Below are positions 60,901 to 64,000 of a stretch of 64,000 bases of DNA, one piece after another. Position numbers and translations under genes: made by a program. Within the stretch, counting starts at the first letter, position 1, and each line of letters begins with the position of its first letter. The stretch spans positions 1 to 64,000 of the forward strand of contig CAZLNZ010000004.1 of the NCBI GenBank assembly GCA_964561145.1. The letters are read 5' to 3'. The notes under the pieces were generated by a model. It had not been told where the DNA came from. It made no database searches and saw only the letters and a list, made by a program, of their open reading frames with translations. The stretch is from RUG14300 sp964561145. GTDB lineage: Bacteria; Bacillota; Clostridia; Christensenellales; CAG-1252.

Positions 60901-61317
60901 GTTAAAGCGGAAATAGAGAGAATGTGTTTAAGCGGTTTAATAGACGACGAAACTGCAAAGAGTATAGATATAGACGAGATTTTAGGCTGTTTAAAGTCAC
61001 CTGTAATTGCAGAAGCCAGGGTATCCGATTGTTATAGAGAAAGACGATTTGTATTAAGGAAGAGTGCAAGAGAACTTGGCATATCAGATACGGATGAGAA
61101 CGTTTTAGTTCAAGGAACAGTTGATATGCTTATAGTTGGAGAGCGTATTATAGTAGTTGATTTTAAGAGAAGCAAGTTATCGGATGCAAAGCTAAAAGAA
61201 CGCTATTCAACGCAATTAAAGCTATACGGCGAGGCGGTAAAGTCAACCTTTGGTAGGTATCCCGATAAGCTTTTACTGTACGTGCTTGGAAGAAATAGTA
61301 TAGTCGAAATCGACTAA
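57949..61317 (+). CDS. addA: ATP-dependent helicase/nuclease subunit AddA
   Basis: A 1122-residue UvrD/RecB-type helicase with nuclease domain. Walker A is SASAGSGKTS (about 18-27); DYVFVDEYQDANAVQ (motif II), VGDVKQSIYRFR (motif III), NNFRSDCG (motif IV) and STLHGSKGLEYPIVILAEL (motif V) and then the last helicase motif FYVATTRPQ follow. The C-terminal nuclease has GTAHH and VVDFKRSK, matching the AddA catalytic D-x-K. It is coupled to addB by a one-base overlap. Confidence 0.95.
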   Translation: MGWTIEQQKAIDFKGNLIVSASAGSGKTSTMIARAIRLITKERVPVERIMLLAYNNAAALELREKLRQGLLNYGKENPFEGMYIREQLDNLYLADISTIHGFCFKLIREFFEEAGASPSIAVQSQEEESENIAKAAKNTLAIVEKDAEIRTLMNKYSLKNDDSFINSIITLYNYTTTQADREGFLRACEEAYLVPLEESRTVKYFIGYYRDMAMKYTDYFKEILLFVQEYEKDSIPFVSNIYEIVERCSRVSNLKEYCTLVLNPPSFGRAKKGEMDPLLYNKIIAARDSFKSHYLTKLKSFPSYAELEEGHRLAADHVRLLLKAVRVFEREYDKLKAEQNRIDFQDMERYAVKLLSDEGLKAEIRDRHDYVFVDEYQDANAVQESIITSITKEGRLFLVGDVKQSIYRFRLAEPKIFLKTYEEWRKAGNALSFNNNFRSDCGILSFVNNLFENIMIPSFGGINYKDDGAFIISENKATGNIPAVSILSYPQAALTAMKLAAKDERESRTDNLYIDDNGNTVYDISQNIEVELDEDYNEASIVLDYINSVRGKEVIVKGNRIVVDYKHIAILFQKRGDAKVILSALAAKGIPLNLGSFEGNIGEVQLNVLIDYLSVIDNIYDDYSLITSLHSFIGGFSNNELKSIRLKYLNKMSFAEVCLKYSREQDTELAKKLRSFFNKVEAFRFKASFTELSTFIKEVMEESGYATYVVSLENGINIISALNGYIKGLKGKTYARNLSGYLKHFRENEPPELKALSSVENGIVISTLHGSKGLEYPIVILAELDKTSGGGNMQSILTDRDLGVGFDFFKDEGRQKLATIDKMAIGLKKRLDEKMDKLRLFYVATTRPQSALCIICDVNKESPFSVEECNCMGDYVRLAISKNEELKKVIRYVSPEKIEPEERRRELTITDIDCPEEVLEVLSYKYPYLEATKTARKYTVSSLNNEDLGYTLSPVSVEEERNVLGTAHHAVMQYIDLYADSEEEVKAEIERMCLSGLIDDETAKSIDIDEILGCLKSPVIAEARVSDCYRERRFVLRKSARELGISDTDENVLVQGTVDMLIVGERIIVVDFKRSKLSDAKLKERYSTQLKLYGEAVKSTFGRYPDKLLLYVLGRNSIVEID

Positions 61318-61571
61318 AGAAGTATTGTTCTAAGGTGATATTTGCTTTTAGCGAAGCAATATTTGCGAACTTTGAGCTATATTTTTGCGTGGCGGTGTAT
61401 GTGTTATCGGTGAGTTGAGTCTTACTACCGCAAGTGTTCGCATTTTCATTTTAAGGCAGGCGACAAGACTTACGCTGCATCCTTAAAAAGGTTGCAAGTA
61501 ACGTAAAAGGAAATGTTTTATGTAGACTTTTTATTAATTCTTGTTATTTTCTAGAAAGCATACATCTAAAA

Positions 61572-61655
61572 GTCATACTGAGCGGAAGAAATTGGTACCA
61601 ATTTCTGTAGTCGAACCCTGAAAGGGTGATGTGCAACATCGGTATCTCGTCATTT
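61572..61655. repeat. REP-like multi-hairpin element, copy D (compensated stems)
   Basis: It starts gtcatactgagcgg and ends ggtatctcgtc like the copies 30 kb away. The first stem GAAATTG/CAATTTC is kept with a changed loop; the second is CCCT-gaa-AGGG and the third GATGT-gca-ACATC, so both differ from copies A and B by paired changes. Confidence 0.85.
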
Positions 61656-61763
61656 TTTATACCTACGGATACAAATATTCTTGAACTTTTGCATTTATCG
61701 ATGCTGAATCCATTTTCTGTGGTGTTTCGATCCCAAAAAAACTAATTATTTTTAATGTAAAGG

Positions 61764-61792
61764 TTGATATATTCACTATTTTATTCTATAAT
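61764..61792 (+). promoter_or_regulatory. Promoter of the Cys-rich lipoprotein gene
   Basis: TTGATA (61764-61769), a 17-base spacer and a perfect TATAAT (61787-61792). Confidence 0.65.
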
Positions 61793-61910
61793 TAAAATAT
61801 CGTAAATGATCAATAATGCCATCGTCTGTCTTCTCGGGTGAAAATCATTATGGCATTACTTCGTGCTTCATATACAATAGAGAACCTTATATGGGAAAAG
61901 GAGTCAATTG

Positions 61911-64000
61911 GTGAACGTGAAAAAGGCATTGGGTTTTGTAGGGTTGATAATTATACTGCTGGCTATTCTGTCGGTTTCTTTGATTTTTGTTGGTTGTAAT
62001 AGTGATGTTTTAGTTACGGTTCATACAGATCAGTTCGGCGATATTGCGTGGAATGCATCAAAAGAATCTTTTGATTCCTTTATTATTACCCTAGGAAAAG
62101 TTGAGAATTTCAGACCGATATATTATTTTGATTCAGATTATTCAGTTAGAGCTGATGTTAATGTATTAACTGCAGATAAGCTTAAAAAGGCAGATTGCAA
62201 AGATGTTTATATAAAGTGGGTTATTTGTGAACATACAAGTGCACAGAATATGAGCAACGGTGTTGATGCAACCTGCTCTACAGAGGGAAAAGCCCCCGAT
62301 TACCTATGTCCTACATGCGGACATGTTGAGATAGGGGAAAGTATACCCTGTATTCCGCATACTTATATTGAATATAAATACCGTGCTGCAAGCTGTACCG
62401 AAGATGGTCAGATGGCTCATAAAGAATGTACGATTTGCCATTATCTTACCGATGGGCAAAAGCAATTAAACGTTGATGATATAATAATTGAAAAGCTCCC
62501 CCACATAGAAAGTGACTGGATTGTAGATTATGATTCAACTTGTACAAAAATAGGAAATAAGCACAAAGAATGTACAATTTGTAATTTTATTATTAAAAAT
62601 GAAGTTATTCTCGCTAAGGATCATGATTTAATACTTCATTCTGCTAAAGGAGCCACATGCACTGAGATTGGTTGGAATGAATATGACAATTGTTCCAGAT
62701 GCAGTTATACGACTTATGTTGAAATATCTGCAAAAGGACACAATACCCTTCGTCACGAAGGAAAACATGCTACATGCGATTCTGACGGCTATGAGTCATA
62801 CGATTATTGTGTAAATCCGGGGTGTGTATATTCTACAAAGGTCGTAATTCCCGCACTTGGGCATGATACTATTAATCACGAGGCACAAGAAGCTACTTGT
62901 TTGAGTATTGGCTGGAATAAGTATGAAACTTGCTCACGGTGTAGCTACACAACATATCAAGAGATAGCAGCCTTCGGGCACGAGATGATTCACCATGATG
63001 CTAAGAAGGAAACTTGCACGGAGATTGGCTGGGAAGAATATGATGGTTGTACTAGATGTGATTATAAGATAGGCTACAATGAAATACAGCCTCATCATAC
63101 TATTGTTGAAGTTTCTGCAAGGTTCCCTACTTGTATCGATCCGGGATATAACGTATATGAGAAATGCACTGAGTGTGATTATTCTACGCTAGTTATTATT
63201 GCCGCTCTCGGTCACGATGATGGTGTGTGGGTAACCGATATCCAACCTACTTGTACCGATGTCGGAAGTGAAGATAGAAAGTGTACTCGTTGTCAGCATA
63301 TCTTAGAAACAAGAGAAGTTAATGCCTTAGGTCATGACGTGATATACCACAAAGCACAGGATGCGACTTGTCTTGAGATCGGCTGGTATGAATACGATAC
63401 ATGTTCAAGGTGTAATTATACGACCTATGTTGTAATTCCCGCATTAGAACATGATCTCGTATACGTTGATAAAAAGGAGCCTAAATGCTACGAGCCTGGG
63501 CATAATGCCTTTGAGTATTGCAACCGTTGTAGTTATACAACGTATGAGGAATTAACTATAGATCACTCTATAATCCACCACGAGGGCAAAAGTGCAACTT
63601 GTTTAGATAAAGGTTGGTATGATTATGATACTTGCTCAAGAGTGGATTGTAAGTATTCGACCTATGTCGAAATCCCTGCGATTGGTCACGATAACGGAAA
63701 GTGGATAGTAGACTATGATCCCACTTGCACGGAAAAGGGCTCTAAACATAAAATATGCACAAGGTGTGAGTCTCCTCTGGAACACGCATTTATTGATTCT
63801 CTAGGTCACGAGATTGTACACCATGCAGCACAAAATGCCACTTGCATAGACATTGGTTGGTACGCATATGATACCTGCTCAAGGTGTGATTATAGTACAT
63901 ACGAGGAAATAGGTGCCCTAGGTCATGATGATGGAGTTTGGGCAACTGAAATTCAACCTACTTGTATAGAAAATGGAAGAGAAGCTCGAAAGTGTGTCCG
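61911..64000 (+). CDS. Lipoprotein with tandem cysteine-rich repeats (3' end beyond the window)
   Basis: A frame open from a GTG at 61911 to the window edge (at least 696 codons). AAGGAG lies 7 bases before the GTG. A signal peptide ends in a lipobox-like FVGC. After about 90 residues come at least eleven repeats of roughly 35-50 residues. The consensus is ATC-x3-GW-x2-YD-TCSRC-x-YTTY, then EIPALGHD and an acidic/His stretch; some repeats have the variant CTRCQH and some CVNPGCVYS. Each repeat has an isolated Cys, a CxxC pair and a His, suggesting small metal- or disulphide-stabilised modules. Similar repeats occur in surface proteins of gut Bacillota. No enzymatic domain is visible in the part present. 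Confidence 0.8.
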   Translation, partial: MNVKKALGFVGLIIILLAILSVSLIFVGCNSDVLVTVHTDQFGDIAWNASKESFDSFIITLGKVENFRPIYYFDSDYSVRADVNVLTADKLKKADCKDVYIKWVICEHTSAQNMSNGVDATCSTEGKAPDYLCPTCGHVEIGESIPCIPHTYIEYKYRAASCTEDGQMAHKECTICHYLTDGQKQLNVDDIIIEKLPHIESDWIVDYDSTCTKIGNKHKECTICNFIIKNEVILAKDHDLILHSAKGATCTEIGWNEYDNCSRCSYTTYVEISAKGHNTLRHEGKHATCDSDGYESYDYCVNPGCVYSTKVVIPALGHDTINHEAQEATCLSIGWNKYETCSRCSYTTYQEIAAFGHEMIHHDAKKETCTEIGWEEYDGCTRCDYKIGYNEIQPHHTIVEVSARFPTCIDPGYNVYEKCTECDYSTLVIIAALGHDDGVWVTDIQPTCTDVGSEDRKCTRCQHILETREVNALGHDVIYHKAQDATCLEIGWYEYDTCSRCNYTTYVVIPALEHDLVYVDKKEPKCYEPGHNAFEYCNRCSYTTYEELTIDHSIIHHEGKSATCLDKGWYDYDTCSRVDCKYSTYVEIPAIGHDNGKWIVDYDPTCTEKGSKHKICTRCESPLEHAFIDSLGHEIVHHAAQNATCIDIGWYAYDTCSRCDYSTYEEIGALGHDDGVWATEIQPTCIENGREARKCV

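Larger units (their letters stand above)
61318..61910. other. Non-coding stretch between addA and the Cys-rich lipoprotein gene
   Basis: No gene is supported. Just after addA a hairpin (atatttgctt / aagcaatatt, about 61340-61366) may end the addBA transcript, though its T-run is weak. A REP-like element lies at 61572-61655. A sigma-A-like promoter follows at 61764-61792 with a 112-base leader that contains a further stem (aatgccat / atggcatt, 61824-61857). Confidence 0.65.

Overview
The window reads as one chromosomal stretch of an AT-rich anaerobic Bacillota bacterium of clostridial type. The signs are lipobox signal peptides, LplB/LplC-type sugar ABC permeases, AddAB instead of RecBCD, consensus sigma-A-like promoters, strong GGAGG ribosome sites, and housekeeping genes (udk, tdk, tilS, hpt, cca-like, rmuC, proS) with Gram-positive features. 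No rRNA, insertion sequence, phage or CRISPR array is visible. The species cannot be named from the sequence.

Layout. 0.6-2.7 kb (minus): a vWA protein, then thymidine kinase and uridine kinase overlapping by 8 bases. 3.0-6.4 kb: a large M60-like metallopeptidase lipoprotein with a discoidin domain. 6.5-7.2 kb: tRNA-Ser(CGA), a strong terminator, and two copies of a palindromic element whose ends copy the tRNA 3' end. 7.2-20.9 kb: an AraC-type regulator and a nine-gene saccharide locus. It encodes a solute-binding lipoprotein, two permeases, a DUF6259-like lipoprotein, a DUF2961/GH172 glycosidase without a signal peptide, a carboxypeptidase-regulatory-repeat lipoprotein, an ABC ATPase with an unusual coiled-coil insertion, a KdsD-like SIS isomerase without CBS domains, and a ribokinase-family kinase. 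Together these suggest uptake of a furanoside oligosaccharide, cytoplasmic hydrolysis, 5-phosphorylation and isomerisation to ribulose 5-phosphate; D-arabinan-type glycans are my leading guess.

21.1-30.5 kb: a nucleoside deoxyribosyltransferase-like protein, tilS-hpt-cca-like, rmuC-PHP, a two-component system followed by MgtC, and a lone NuoE/HndA-type thioredoxin-like ferredoxin. 30.5-31.8 kb is non-coding, with a tandem duplication of about 345 bp that carries REP-like multi-hairpin elements. Another copy lies at 61.6 kb, and the stems covary between copies.

31.8-45.3 kb: a PnuC-like transporter behind a terminator-type leader; a GGR-like flavoprotein; a two-gene cassette in which TerD and a Rossmann/GATase-like domain share the same N-terminal cysteine-rich domain; a degenerate pyrophosphatase-like protein; a ferredoxin-reductase plus CrtI/RetSat-like pair; a YbjN-like protein; a soluble double-AAA+ protein joining a Clp-type module to an FtsH-type ATPase and M41 protease; and an ATP-grasp protein. 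45.4-53.7 kb: alpha/beta hydrolase, MFS transporter, proS-GNAT, Ca2+-type P-ATPase and YjjG-like HAD phosphatase. 53.9-64 kb: a small lipoprotein, addB-addA, and the start of a lipoprotein with many cysteine-rich repeats that runs off the window.

The most unusual items are the GH172/SIS/ribokinase locus, the double-AAA+ M41 protease, the shared-domain TerD cassette, the ABC ATPase insertion, and the structured repeats.
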